From: Gracilaria gracilis
Lineage: Eukaryota; Rhodophyta; Florideophyceae; Gracilariales; Gracilariaceae
Direction: 5' to 3'
NCBI GenBank assembly: GCA_030374805.1
Contig: JARGSG010000218.1
Location: 186,001-250,000 of the forward strand
DNA length: 64,000 nt
Positions 1 through 10,750 of this stretch are shown here, in pieces. The notes under the pieces were generated by a model. It saw only the letters and a program-made list of their open reading frames with translations. It did not search any database and was not told the origin of the DNA. The translations under genes were made by a program, and so were the position numbers. How positions within the stretch are numbered: the first letter of the stretch is position 1; each line of letters begins with the position of its first letter.

Positions 1-258
1 TTTCATTTGGAATATCGTCTCTTTGTTTGGTTTTCAAATAATACTTTTTCCAGGGCATGTATGTTCTCAGTTATAACAAAGATGAAATTACAGAAAACGT
101 TAGTAACCCACACTGAAATATGGAAAAGTTTACTACCCGGTGTGAAGAAAAATGTATGAATGCCAATAATTTTTTCCAAGATGCAAAGAGGCTTGGTAGT
201 TTATTCCAACATGTGCAACGTTTCGAATCACAACTGGGAAATAGGTTCTCGTCAACGA
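1..258. other. Left edge, no gene seen
   Basis: AT-rich sequence with only short random open frames. I see no coding or repeat signal before the first TTAA-flanked element begins. Confidence 0.5.
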
Positions 259-262
259 TTAA

Positions 263-507
263 CCCTTGTCGGGTACCTGGAACTATGGGTGTCCATCCAC
301 AAATTATTAGTAAAAATCCACATCGCTCCAGCAATGGTTACGAAAAGTTTTAGAAATCAAACTAAAATAGAAATTTGAGTTTGACCACGGTTCCAGGTCT
401 GGGTCATGAAGCGCCTTGCAGAACCTCATAAAAAATATTGAAATTTTCTTCACATGAGAGACTCGGAACCGGTAGGCGCGCAGAGTTCCAGGTGTGCCCG
501 ACAACGA
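263..507. mobile_element. Short piggyBac-like non-autonomous element (245 bp)
   Basis: The segment lies between TTAA at 259-262 and TTAA at 508-511. Its left end reads CCCTTGTCGGGTACCTGGAA, and the right end read in reverse gives a matching TTGTCGGG..CCTGGAACT block, so the ends are imperfect inverted repeats. TTAA target duplication and CCC..GGG-type termini are hallmarks of the piggyBac superfamily. The terminal GGG has decayed at the right end. No coding capacity. It abuts the next, longer element, sharing one TTAA. Confidence 0.45.
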
Positions 508-511
508 TTAA

Positions 512-2477
512 CCCTTGTTAGGCGGACCCGTAATAGGTAAAAATTTGCTAAAAACAGCATTTTGAACGACGCCGTAACTAGGCACATAAATTGCAGAGAA
601 GAATAAAACAAATTGCGTTAAATACGTCTCTTTCTCTCCTTTCGTTTGCCATACTTATACGAACATTTGACAAATAGATCATAAGATATGCTACGAAAAC
701 CGAATGGCTCAAAACGAAGCAGAAAGCGCTGCAAAGACTGGAATTTCCGTCAATGTTTTGGAAGAGGCGCGTACTCAAGTTCAAATAGATTCTCTTCCAT
801 TTGGAAGAGATCTCTTCCGGCTACATAATATGAAAATGGCTTTACATTTCTGTACATGTATATTGCCCAGCCAAGGCCATTTCGTTTTTTGAACTACTTT
901 GTTTGGTACATTATCGCGACTAAAACGTTTAAAACTAACTAGAACAAATGGAATCTTCTTAACCATCAAAAAAAGACCTGCAAGGTAGATTAAACACTGG
1001 ATATTTGTCTTGTGTACTTTTATTGCGAGCAATCTACATGCGACGGTTTAAAAGGTACATTTTGCAGCCCATTGACATAATTACAACTAAAGACACACTT
1101 TGAGTAGCATATGTATCACAGAGCAGAATCAACAGCTGACAAAAGCGTCACACCATAAAGTAGTTTTTCTATCGAAACAAATATCGTTGTTTACGCTTTT
1201 ATTGAAAACTTAAAAGCACAACAGTACAGAAGTGCTGAAAAACGATTATTAAACTGTTCCGGTACTGGAAAACTGAAGAAGACTTTCTATAAAACGTATT
1301 TGGCACGAGAGCTGTACTGATAAGACAAATAAATATTCTCTCCAGCTAAGAACTTGCCATTGTTTTGTCCCCTATTTTTACGTGATACACAGCATGCAAA
1401 ACGTAGATGATTATCACGCTATCGACAGGTTTCTCACAGTTTTAGTTTACTACAACGCCGGCGTCGTTGAGCACTTTAATCTACAGGTGTGCTCGTCAGC
1501 AAGATTTTCGAAGACTCTAAAACTACCTTGCTGGAGAACATTGTATTTTTTTTAATAATTTTATGTAACATTGATACATGGAAGACGGGTATTCCGAGCG
1601 GAAGAGCTCTTCCGGGTATCTATTTCACAAAAATTGATACATGGAAGAGAATAGTTCCGGGGAGCTCCGGGAAAAGCCAATTAAAATGGTTTTCACTTTT
1701 CAAATGTGTGACAGGCAGCACCATTAACAACATTGCGTCACGCTATGAAATTGAAATTGACAACAAGTAGAAAATAAAATAACCTGACATGTAGTCTACG
1801 TGTAAGTAAGCGTGAAAATGTTTCGGTATGTACTTACAGTGTGTTCCAAAACAACATTATTGTGTTTTTCGAAACTCAATAATGCGTTATTAAGAAAAGT
1901 TTTATGCCATAAAATTGTCTGAGTTATGTCTAACTAAGCAAATAAGAATGGAATTTTGTTGAGCTTCTAGAGATACATGAAGTTATGGCACTAAACGCAT
2001 TCAGAACTCAGCAGGAATTAAGTTTATGGTGCATCTTGAAAGCATAAAAACGCTAGTTTGGCCGATATTAAGTTTTTTTTTATGCCATAAACTTTTCTAT
2101 AGTGTTGGACTATACAAAACAGACTATTGTGACATAAAGGCCTATGTCAGGGCTACTAGAATATGCCTAATAATGAGGCAAAAAAAGCTGAACAAATTGA
2201 TTATGCTACAATGAAAGCAAGACCAAAGACTTCGGACGATCAAGCTTGATGTTGCCGTTCTGCACGTGTAGCAGTCTAGCTTTGATTGTAAGATGATTGA
2301 AAGTTCCCACCAGCAATGTCAAGAAATAAAATTTAAGCACATTTCTATTACAGCAAGGTGCCACCTGTACTTCAGTATTTTTTTTCCAGAACTTCAGTTC
2401 AAAAGTTTATCATTGTTAGAAGTCCATGAAATCTAAATAAGTTCCTTTTCCCGGAGCTCCCGGATATTCGACAAGGG
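512..2477. mobile_element. piggyBac-like non-autonomous element, long copy
   Basis: Flanked by TTAA at 508-511 and 2478-2481. It starts CCCTTGTTAGGCGGACCCG and ends GACAAGGG, giving CCCTTGT inverted termini. Bases 512 to about 1660 align in the same orientation with 13726 to about 14870, including the GCGGAAGAGCTCTTCC foldback near the right end. The copy is about 800 bp longer than its sister because of the inverted-repeat-bounded segment at 1660-2461. It carries no transposase, so it would need one in trans; a piggyBac-like transposase pseudogene lies at 29-33 kb, but a match of termini was not found. Confidence 0.6.
1660..2461. repeat. Inverted-repeat-bounded segment nested in TTAA element
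   Basis: The 17-mer GGGAGCTCCGGGAAAAG (1660-1676) recurs as its exact reverse complement at 2445-2461. The segment is absent from the sister element near 14870, where CTTCCGGGTATTTGACAAGG runs straight through. Either it is a small DNA transposon that inserted near the right end, or the sister copy lost it by deletion. No coding frame is convincing inside. Confidence 0.5.
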
Positions 2478-2634
2478 TTAACGAAGACAAGAAATGGACA
2501 AGAAATAGCACAAAAATATGTCTCTGAAGAAGAGAGATGCCTTTCAAATTCAATCGGCGTTGTTTTGTTGTGTACACGATGCATCCGAGAGTTAGAGATT
2601 TTTTGGAGAAAACCTGGACAATTGCCTGTACGAG

Positions 2635-3018
2635 AATGAATAATCGAGGTACAAGAGGTTGGATTGGTTGAAACAGAGTTTATTGTTCGTTGCTTCCAGG
2701 CTGTGAGTACCGGGGTCTTATCTGTCTACTTAAGTAGGAATGCAAGAGAACTGTTCTGAGTTGTCTCCTTAAATACCCTTTGCGCACGCTCTGGCGTAAT
2801 GCAAGTAGTCGTGCAACGCACACGTAATCGTTGCTACCTAATGCCTCTCCGTCTCTCCTAGTACGTCTGATATTAATCTGCAAAGTGGAAGTATCCAATG
2901 CAACTCTCCTAGACCATTGCACTAGACTTATGCATCCTGCAAACATTAATGCAAGTATTCCGCTTGCATTTCAAATGCAAATGCACTGCAAATGCACAAT
3001 CAAAGCATGCATTCAATT
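2635..3018 (-). repeat. copia 3' LTR
   Basis: Matches 12994-13377 along its whole length. The end reads CAATT where the partner has CCATT. The RNase H reading frame runs on into this LTR. Confidence 0.9.
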
Positions 3019-5330
3019 CTGATCTTTTGTCGAAAACATTGTAACCAGTTGACCTGTTAGAACTGTTTGAGAGTGCTCCCCTAAGATCTAGAGATATTTT
3101 TCCGTCGTACAACATCAATTCCAACGGTTGAGTCAAAGGACTGTCTGTCTTTGTCAACGGGTTTGCGTAGTTCAATTTTCCAGGAAACCAAATCATTCGG
3201 TCGACGTTATTGGTTTCACACTCATATCTGATGACACTTACATCTTTTCTAATCGATCGATCGGTGGCGTTCCTGCAAGTCGATAAAGTTCCATACAAGT
3301 CTTTCGAGTCCACTACAACCCAAAGAGGTACAGGTATGCCAAGTAAAATCGGAAAAGCCTTAGCAAGAACCTTTCCTTCATCAATGGCTTCACCTGCTGC
3401 CAAAGTTTCGGCAGAACCAATTGACTTAACCGGTCTACGAGATTTGTGTGAACTCTATCCAATGATATGAATGATAGAATCCTGCGATAGCTTCCCAAAC
3501 AGAAGTCCAGCAACATAGCCAAGTTGTCTATAGTCTTCTGATCGGCTGGCATCCAAGAACATCACAACAGAAACCTCACATTTCTGGACATCCCAAGGTC
3601 TGTTGAACATGACTGAGGTTCCTTTTCTCTTCAAAGCTCTCAAAAGATTGATTTGTGTAACCAAGTCCTTCACAGTCGGTAATGGACCTTTTTGTTGCAA
3701 GTAACTTGCCACGAAGGCGCAAAGCGGCGCAGCAGCGACTCCAAGCCATCCTAGGCAACTGTTGAGCGATCGAAAGGCAGATGATTCAATACTGTTAAGT
3801 TGACTGTCTTGCTTCTTTCGCCGCGCTCGACTGATTGTGTAAGCTTCGTATCCCTGCATTTTCTCATCTCCATCGATACGAATGGTCATGTCCTCATACT
3901 GAGTGATCATTAATCCGTATAAGTTGATTTGGCCTGGTCCATACACAATAGTACCAAGTTGGTAGTCTTCCTGTATCTTGTCGATAACCTGGGCCAATTT
4001 TTCGCGAGGTCTGGCGAAAAGAATATCGTCAACAACCTTGACTGCGGCGCTGCTCGTCTGGCCATCATTCTTCTGGTAGAACAGTTGCGGCACATACACG
4101 AGCTGTTGGTATCCGATTCTTCTTAAAACATCATCACTTAACTGCTACCACTTTGCTCCGGCATTAACAAGGCCATACACGGCTGAAAGAAGGAGCCAGT
4201 AGTGTTGATTACGCGTATTGCATTCACGCGGCGGTATTACATATACCTCTCGTAAGGCTTCCGTTTGCAGAAATGCACTCTTAAAATCAATTTTTGCCAC
4301 TGTCCATCGATTGACTGCCGCCAACGAAAGCAAAATTCTTATTCCAACGGGAGGGCATGTTGCAGAATCAGTCTTCAAACTGTCTTTGCGTGGGTCCTTG
4401 TTACCATGGACTGCAATCCGGGCCTTTAGGGTCAATGAGTTGTCATCACAACGTTTCACCTTGTACAGCACATGGCTGGTGACTACGTTGGCAGTTTTGG
4501 GTACTTTGGAAACTGGTACCTCTCTCACGACCTTTTTAAATGACAGCGCTTCCTTCTCATACGCGTTCTGGGTTGCATACGGGGGGAGTCCTTGGGCTTG
4601 GTGCAACCTGAACTCATTTGAACCAAAAGCCTGAAAGTACTCACCGATTAGTTCCTTCTCCGAGCTCTGGAGTTCTTGTCCAGGTGACAACTGCACCTCT
4701 GCTGCTTCAATCGTATCCTGAACTCGCTCAGGTGCTGTGGCGTTGTCGATGGTGTCCGCGGTTGCTGTCGTGGTGACGTATTTCCATACTCCCTCTCGCA
4801 GATTTAACTTCTCTTTGTCGCCGTCGGTGTAATGTACATGATGCTTATCAGCGCCTTCGTCATACTTGTGGACTGTCCCTGCATAGAACGTTTTGTCCAT
4901 GGGCCAATAAACTTCAATATGGTCTCCAACCTTCGGCATGATGGGTCCCGTTTGACCCATGTCATCTTCGGTGTCCTCGCGGTTGGTGGTTGTCGTTTGT
5001 ACTAGTTGATGTTGAACTACTTCATCACTCTCGCCCGATTTATTTTCCAATCCGTGAAGAAAATCATCCAACTTCTTGTCAAGTTCGTCTATTGCATCTC
5101 GCACAGCAGCTGCTAGCTCGTTGTCATGAATTGCGGGTCGAACATCTTCGATTGCTGCATTTATCTTCTTTCCATTTGCTCCAGGAACGGTAACAGTACC
5201 AATTTCACGTTGAAATGTAAGTATGGGCTTGTTCTGGGACCATTTTCCTCTCTTCTCGTGTTGATCTTTGATGTATACCTGTACCAAATCTCCTAAGGTT
5301 ACTGGGGTTCTTCAAACGTCCTGGACCTAA
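2909..5330 (-). pseudogene. copia pol, 3' part: Tudor-like insert, RT and RNase H
   Basis: Reverse transcriptase and RNase H of the copia element, read on the minus strand from the gypsy insertion point. An SH3-like stretch after the integrase is followed at about 4933-4778 by a second Tudor/SH3-like module (VGDHIEVYWP, FYAGTV, VHYTDGDKE). RT follows with AKIDFKSAFLQ and the catalytic VVDD near 4030. RNase H shows VVMFLDAS, AAGEAIDEGKVL and NYANPLTK. All segments are in one frame; the breaks are TAG at 4145-4147 inside RT and TAG at 3455-3457 inside RNase H, both possible CAG-to-TAG changes. The normal stop is unclear because the frame enters the LTR. Confidence 0.85.
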
Positions 5331-5335
5331 GAATT

Positions 5336-5685
5336 TGTTGACTAGTTACAGGTCGGTGGTGGGAGCAGCAAACACGATGGGCACACCTTTCGCTTTTGGC
5401 TTGCTTGCCTTGCTTCAGGTTACCGCTACCAGGTTGGCAGCGGCTTTTATAGAGATGTGCCCGGGTGGTAACACCCCTAACATTAATGATGATGTCATAT
5501 TCGAACATCAGTATGCCGCATATGCGCACAAAATTATACTGCATGGGACGCATTTCCCACGCGGCAAAACTGATTCTATTTAACCCTGCTGCGTCAGGTA
5601 ACCTGACTCAGGTTATTGTGAAGGTGAGCTTTGATATTTCATCAACAACTCTTCTCTTCAAGGTGACGTTGCTGCGTGCACAACA
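5336..5685 (-). repeat. gypsy element 1, 3' LTR
   Basis: Near-identical to 10396-10745. Carries the same TATAAAAG on the minus strand at 5451-5444. Upstream in the sense direction is only a weak purine tract (CTGGGGCGC). Confidence 0.92.
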
Positions 5686-5714
5686 GCGCCCCAGAAACTT
5701 ATCATTGAGTTTGG

Positions 5715-8700
5715 TCAAAGTGTAGCAGCAATGTTACGTTGCTTTGGGGTTCCTGTAGTGACAATATCTTGCAAGTATTCTTGAAGAAGAACGGGGACAT
5801 CATTACGTAGAGATTCATATGATACCCAATCCATTTCATCGGAAGTGAAACCTTTCCATTTGACCATCAACTCCACTACGCCGTTTCGGCGACAAATGTC
5901 CTCAAAACTCTCAATCATCAGCAGTTCCCCGACTTGATAAGCCAGATGGTTTGTCAATTCTTCCGTTACTTCAAAATCTCGATTTCGGAAAAACTTCAAA
6001 CGGCGACCATGACAGGATTCCGTCTTGTTGGTGATCAGATCACGAATGGCAAATACATAGTTTGACTGACAATCAACTACCCGATACGGTCCTGTCCACC
6101 GAAGGGATGGCTTGCGTCCTCTCTCCCTGTGTAAAAGACCCCGCAAAACGTAGTCTCCTTCTCTAAAATTGATCGCTCTCACATTCGTCTTTCGATTATG
6201 CGCATCAATAGCTGCCTGACGTTTCTTTGTCGATTGGTCCGAATCATTCTTATGCATATTTTCCAGTGAGATCTGCAATTGTTCCACATGCAACCGTTGT
6301 CTGCAACGAGCCTCTTCCGTTGAAAACACTTTTGTGGACTTCCCAGCGTTCCATTTGATGCTCAGAAGTGGAGTATCTTGCGGTAGGCCCGTGAACGCTG
6401 TAAGGGGACAGCGTTTTCCAAGACGATCAAGGGTAGTGTTGTTGAGGACTGACTGTACTATCGGCAGTACACTTGGCCAGCACCGCTGTGGAAGCTGGAA
6501 CTCAGAAAGTAGAGCCCGAGTGGCCCTCAGCAGTTCGCGGCAAACAACTTCTACTGTCCCGTTTGACCATGGACAGTAAGCCAATGTAGAATGATGAGAA
6601 GACTTCAAGCTTTCTTTCATTGCCTTGACGAGTTCGTTCTTGAAATGGCTGCCTCTGTCAGAGACCCATGTCCCTACCACGCCAAAAGCTGCAAACCAAT
6701 CGGTCAGTGCTTCTGCTACGACTTCTGCTGTAGTTTCTTTCGCCATGCAAAGCCAAACATATCCACTATGATCGTCTTTCAAGATGAGAACATAGCAATA
6801 GTCGTCTTCTCCCTTTGACATATAGCAGAAATCAAAGTGCAGGAGTTGGTTAGGCCGATCTGCATGGAGAGCTTTGCCCAGAGGGCGAGGGACAACTGCT
6901 CCAGTCGCGGTGCACAAACAGTGGATGCAGGATCGTACGAAGGCTTCGACTTCTGCTGTCATTCCTTTCCAGAAGAAATGTCCTCTCAGTGTTGTGTGCG
7001 TTACGGACCAACTCCGATGTCCCGCTCTTCCACAGTGTGCGGCGATCATCAATCTCAACTTCATCGTTCTGTTTTCTTCAGGAATCCACAGTACGCCTCT
7101 GTTGTCCATGATCCCACCTTCCGCTTTCTTAAAAGCAGATGGCGGGTCTGCTTTGGCACAGTCCTGACATTTCATGATGTCTGTGAGGTGAGGCCAGTCC
7201 AACTTTGAGTCCAGACCTGGAGTGATAGGAGCTAGCATCAATGTCTTCAAACTGCGCACAGTCCTAGCGATCAGACCCCGGCTTGGTTTCACCGCCCAGT
7301 GCGTCAGCATGTCGGCCCATACGTTTCGGTCACTTGGCAGGTGTTCGATAACATACCGAAATCCACTGAGTTTGATGGCCCAACGGGTCAATTTGCTTGC
7401 AGTGTGGCGACCAATGCTGGGATTTCTTCTGTAGGGGTCGTAGAAATACACCAAATTTGCGTGATCCGTAAAGATAGAAACCTCATGTCCCAATACCAGG
7501 TAGTCCAGCCGACATATGGACTCAACAATCGCAAAACCTTCCTTTTCAGGAACGCTCCAATTCATAGACGCGCCTCTGAATGCACCAGATAGAAAACAGA
7601 GAGGCGAATGGTCCTGATCTTCAATTTCCCTACGACGTTGTGAATTCGGGAATTGTGTCAGTATGGCCGCCCAGTGAGTGTCTGAGGCACCCGTAAACAA
7701 ACACAGTGAGTGATCAGGCTTGGGATAGGCCAGTGTAACAGAATCAGCGAGTTGAGATTTGATAGTTTCGAACGAAACATCATGTACAGCGCCCCACGAG
7801 CTGGTAATGGGAACGCGGCGTACTGCCTGCTTCGTGCGCTTGCTGACCTTTTTATAGGCGTCTTCCATTAGGTAGTGCAGTGGCGCCACAACCTCGGAAT
7901 AGGCTGGAATAAAGGTCCTCATCCAGTTAGTCGCACAGAGAAGCTGCTGCAATTCTGCCGCATTCGAGGGTTTCTTCATCTGTAAGAGAGAGTCCAAGTT
8001 CCTTGGACTATACCTTACTCCATCTTTGGATATAGTTCTTCCGCAAAATTTTACCTGTCTGGCGAACAGGTTCGATTTCTCTGCGTGCACCTTGAGCCCA
8101 ACTTCACGACACACATGCAGAAAGTTCTTCAAGTTCTGTAGTAGCTCTGATTCGCTTGCGGCGTAGAATAAGAAATCGTCTAGCCACTGCAACATCTTTG
8201 CTACTCGCCCTTCAAACTTCTCCTGCAAAACTGCTTGAAAATGGTTGCCTGAATCGCTTCCACCTTGTAGCAAGCGACGGGAAGAATATACACCGATTGG
8301 TGTCTGGATCGACATGAATTCTTGAGATTCATTCGATAAGGGCACTTGCCAATAACCGTGCGCAAGATCAATGTTTGCAAAACAGCAACTACCAGAAATG
8401 TCTTGTAGCTTTGACTCCAAATGCGGCATTGGCGACTGAATTGGAATAGTTCTAGCATTGGGACCTCTCAAATCTACCGTGAAACGAAGCTTCGTTGAGC
8501 CAGGTTTGGGAACAGCGAGTGCAGGGCTTGCCCATCTGGCTGACGGGTTTTTGTAGATTGCCCCTACGGACTCCAGTTCACGGATTGTTTGTATAATGAA
8601 ATCTCTCTGCTGCGGCGCGTATCGCCGTTGTGGAGATCGGTACGGCCTAGCGTTGGGAAGTGGAGTGATTGTAAGTGGTGGCACGTTGGCGGGAGGGTCA

Positions 8701-10322
8701 GGTCCAAGCTTAATCCGAAAAACATCTCGATACCCATTCAGTATTGAGAGTAACTGATCTGCACCACTGTCGGAAATGCCTTGCTTCCTGGCATTTTTGA
8801 CAATTGATCGAAACGCGACTCTAATGGATTCATCCCAATCGTTCCCAATACCTGCCGCGATACCTTCAGGCAGCTCAATGGGATCGTCGTCTATACTCTG
8901 ATATGACATACCACTGCACTGTGCCTTACGGAGCTTGACAGCTTCGGGATCAATATCTCCAATATGCTTGTCATGTACGTGGGGACGGACAATCTCCAAG
9001 TGTTCGTCCAAATTGAAACCAATGGCATTCAAGAAAGGTCTGCCAAGGAGCACCTCGTTCATATCACCGTTCACAACGACGAAATGTACGCCACGAAGAC
9101 GCACGGGAATATTTGATCCAGGCAAAAATAAGGTGATAGATGCAACGATAGATTTTGACGCAGTACACTGTAAACCGAGTCCGAATGCTCCTTCTAACGG
9201 AAGAGGCTTGTCGAAATGCTTCACTGTCGCTGCGCAGGACGGGACAGCCTTGACCAGCTCTTCATAGAGTCCGTTAGAGATTGCGCTACAATCTGCACCG
9301 GAATCTCCGAGTGCGACTGCACGAACGTGGTCTTCGATGGTTACAATATACCGCCCTCCATTATCCTTATCTGAATCCTGCACGGCTACCGCGAAAGTGT
9401 TCATGGCTTTCTTGGCCTTGAAATAATTATCCAAGAGTTTCTGGCGCTCCTCTGGTGTCGTCTTTGGACATTCCTTCACCAGATGGTTCCCATTACAGTT
9501 GAGGTTTAGACATTTCACATCTTTGGCAAAGGATGTCTTGTTTGATACCAAGCCAGGTCCTCCGGAAGCTGATTTACGTGCGCCAGAGTTTTTCCAAACA
9601 CTGTCTGAGCGCTTAGGCCGGACATTGCGGGCAGTAGTTTCGTCCCGTTCACTACGCTCTCCACGCGAAAGTTTGCCTGAAAGACCAAGACGAGATCGTG
9701 CAACTTCGTTCTGGGCCACATCTACTGCAAGAGCAGATGCTTCTCGCCGAGAGAGTTTGATGTCCCCTTTTCCGGTCTTAGACCACAACGTTCGCTTCAT
9801 GCGCACGCGCTCACGTAGTAGGGGCGGTTCCAACTTCCCTTCCATTCGATCAATCAAGAATTTGGCCTTATCCACATCATTCAGAATCTCGGAAGCGTTG
9901 TTCTGATCTAAAGACTTGATCACATCCATGACGAACATGACGACTCCACCAGCTGGATCGTCTTTACATAGCTTATATTGAACGGTACTCAAGGCAGATC
10001 GAATTCGTTCAGACAGATCCCGTGGTGCTTCTGCCAAGGCAGAATCAAACCAAGGTTGAACCATCTCCGGCGTTGCATCTTCTACAGTAGTCGCACCTGC
10101 AATATCTCCCATCATGCAGAGTGCCTGTAGGGTACTGCTTTCCATGCAATCCCGGATCGGTGCGATTGGTATCTTCTCGGCTTCGGCTCTGGTCCGGTTG
10201 ACATCCGCGCACTTTTCTTTGTACGCCGCATAGTCAGTTTCGAACTTGATGAGCTGAGGCTGTGTAACAGAAACCAGGCGGGGCGGGCTGATGAAAGCAA
10301 TAACTCCATGGTTAGAAGCCAT
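5715..10322 (-). CDS. Gypsy gag-pol polyprotein with C-terminal chromodomain
   Basis: A 1535-aa open frame from the ATG at 10322 (an upstream GTG at 10355 is in frame). In order: a gag-like N-terminal third; a zinc knuckle with C-x4-C-x3-H-x4-C spacing; aspartic protease (ALGDSGADCSAI); RT with the active site written QWLDDFLF; RNase H; an integrase HHCC finger; the integrase DDE core (HFDF, VSDRGSHF, NGTVEVV); and a C-terminal chromodomain (VELMVKWKGF..MDWVSYESL) of the kind thought to steer integration to chromatin. One key residue looks lost: the first RNase H aspartate, normally FTDAS, reads FTGAS here. The continuous frame and near-identical LTRs suggest recent transposition. Confidence 0.93.
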   Translation of the reverse strand: MASNHGVIAFISPPRLVSVTQPQLIKFETDYAAYKEKCADVNRTRAEAEKIPIAPIRDCMESSTLQALCMMGDIAGATTVEDATPEMVQPWFDSALAEAPRDLSERIRSALSTVQYKLCKDDPAGGVVMFVMDVIKSLDQNNASEILNDVDKAKFLIDRMEGKLEPPLLRERVRMKRTLWSKTGKGDIKLSRREASALAVDVAQNEVARSRLGLSGKLSRGERSERDETTARNVRPKRSDSVWKNSGARKSASGGPGLVSNKTSFAKDVKCLNLNCNGNHLVKECPKTTPEERQKLLDNYFKAKKAMNTFAVAVQDSDKDNGGRYIVTIEDHVRAVALGDSGADCSAISNGLYEELVKAVPSCAATVKHFDKPLPLEGAFGLGLQCTASKSIVASITLFLPGSNIPVRLRGVHFVVVNGDMNEVLLGRPFLNAIGFNLDEHLEIVRPHVHDKHIGDIDPEAVKLRKAQCSGMSYQSIDDDPIELPEGIAAGIGNDWDESIRVAFRSIVKNARKQGISDSGADQLLSILNGYRDVFRIKLGPDPPANVPPLTITPLPNARPYRSPQRRYAPQQRDFIIQTIRELESVGAIYKNPSARWASPALAVPKPGSTKLRFTVDLRGPNARTIPIQSPMPHLESKLQDISGSCCFANIDLAHGYWQVPLSNESQEFMSIQTPIGVYSSRRLLQGGSDSGNHFQAVLQEKFEGRVAKMLQWLDDFLFYAASESELLQNLKNFLHVCREVGLKVHAEKSNLFARQVKFCGRTISKDGVRYSPRNLDSLLQMKKPSNAAELQQLLCATNWMRTFIPAYSEVVAPLHYLMEDAYKKVSKRTKQAVRRVPITSSWGAVHDVSFETIKSQLADSVTLAYPKPDHSLCLFTGASDTHWAAILTQFPNSQRRREIEDQDHSPLCFLSGAFRGASMNWSVPEKEGFAIVESICRLDYLVLGHEVSIFTDHANLVYFYDPYRRNPSIGRHTASKLTRWAIKLSGFRYVIEHLPSDRNVWADMLTHWAVKPSRGLIARTVRSLKTLMLAPITPGLDSKLDWPHLTDIMKCQDCAKADPPSAFKKAEGGIMDNRGVLWIPEENRTMKLRLMIAAHCGRAGHRSWSVTHTTLRGHFFWKGMTAEVEAFVRSCIHCLCTATGAVVPRPLGKALHADRPNQLLHFDFCYMSKGEDDYCYVLILKDDHSGYVWLCMAKETTAEVVAEALTDWFAAFGVVGTWVSDRGSHFKNELVKAMKESLKSSHHSTLAYCPWSNGTVEVVCRELLRATRALLSEFQLPQRCWPSVLPIVQSVLNNTTLDRLGKRCPLTAFTGLPQDTPLLSIKWNAGKSTKVFSTEEARCRQRLHVEQLQISLENMHKNDSDQSTKKRQAAIDAHNRKTNVRAINFREGDYVLRGLLHRERGRKPSLRWTGPYRVVDCQSNYVFAIRDLITNKTESCHGRRLKFFRNRDFEVTEELTNHLAYQVGELLMIESFEDICRRNGVVELMVKWKGFTSDEMDWVSYESLRNDVPVLLQEYLQDIVTTGTPKQRNIAATL

Positions 10323-10395
10323 AACGATAGTGGAACTGTGTAGCCAACACCACACCTCAACCTGAACGTTGCTCTTTTAGATGATCAAAGCGCTT

Positions 10396-10745
10396 TGTTG
10401 ACTAGTTACAGGTCGGTGGTGGGAGCAGCAAACACGATGGGCACACCTTTCGCTTTTGGCTTGCTTGCCTTGCTTCAGGTTACCGCTACCAGGTTGGCAG
10501 CGGCTTTTATAGAGATGTGCCCGGGTGGTAACACCCCTAACATTAATGATGATGTCATATTCGAACATCAGTATGCCGCATATGCGCACAAAACTTTACT
10601 GCATGGGACGCATTTCCCACGCGGCAAAACTGATTCTATTTAACCCTGCTGCGTCAGGTAACCTGACTCAGGTTATTGTGAAGGTTAGCTTTGATATTTC
10701 ATCAACAACTCTTCTCTTCAAGGTGACGTTGCTGCGTGCACAACA
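10396..10745 (-). repeat. gypsy element 1, 5' LTR
   Basis: 5' LTR for the minus-strand element, about 99% identical to 5336-5685. It would drive gag-pol, whose ATG lies about 75 bp beyond its end. Confidence 0.92.
10504..10511 (-). promoter_or_regulatory. TATA box in gypsy 1 5' LTR
   Basis: TATAAAAG read on the minus strand, about 180 bp upstream of the gag-pol ATG and retained in both LTRs. A good match to a core promoter; transcription itself is inferred. Confidence 0.5.
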
Positions 10746-10750
10746 GAATT

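Larger units (their letters stand above)
5336..10745 (-). mobile_element. Young chromodomain Ty3/gypsy element nested in copia
   Basis: LTRs of 350 bp (5336-5685 and 10396-10745) begin TGTTG and end CAACA and differ at about three positions by eye. The target duplication GAATT is at 5331-5335 and 10746-10750 and lies inside copia pol between integrase and RT. The 4.7-kb interior holds one uninterrupted gag-pol frame on the minus strand. The nesting makes this insertion later than the copia. I found no TGG-type primer binding site next to the 5' LTR (10395 downward on the minus strand). Confidence 0.93.

Noticed and set aside
704-892. 62-codon frame shared by both long TTAA elements
   Set aside because: It lies in a non-coding repeat, the two copies differ as much at first and second codon positions as elsewhere by eye, and no motif is present.
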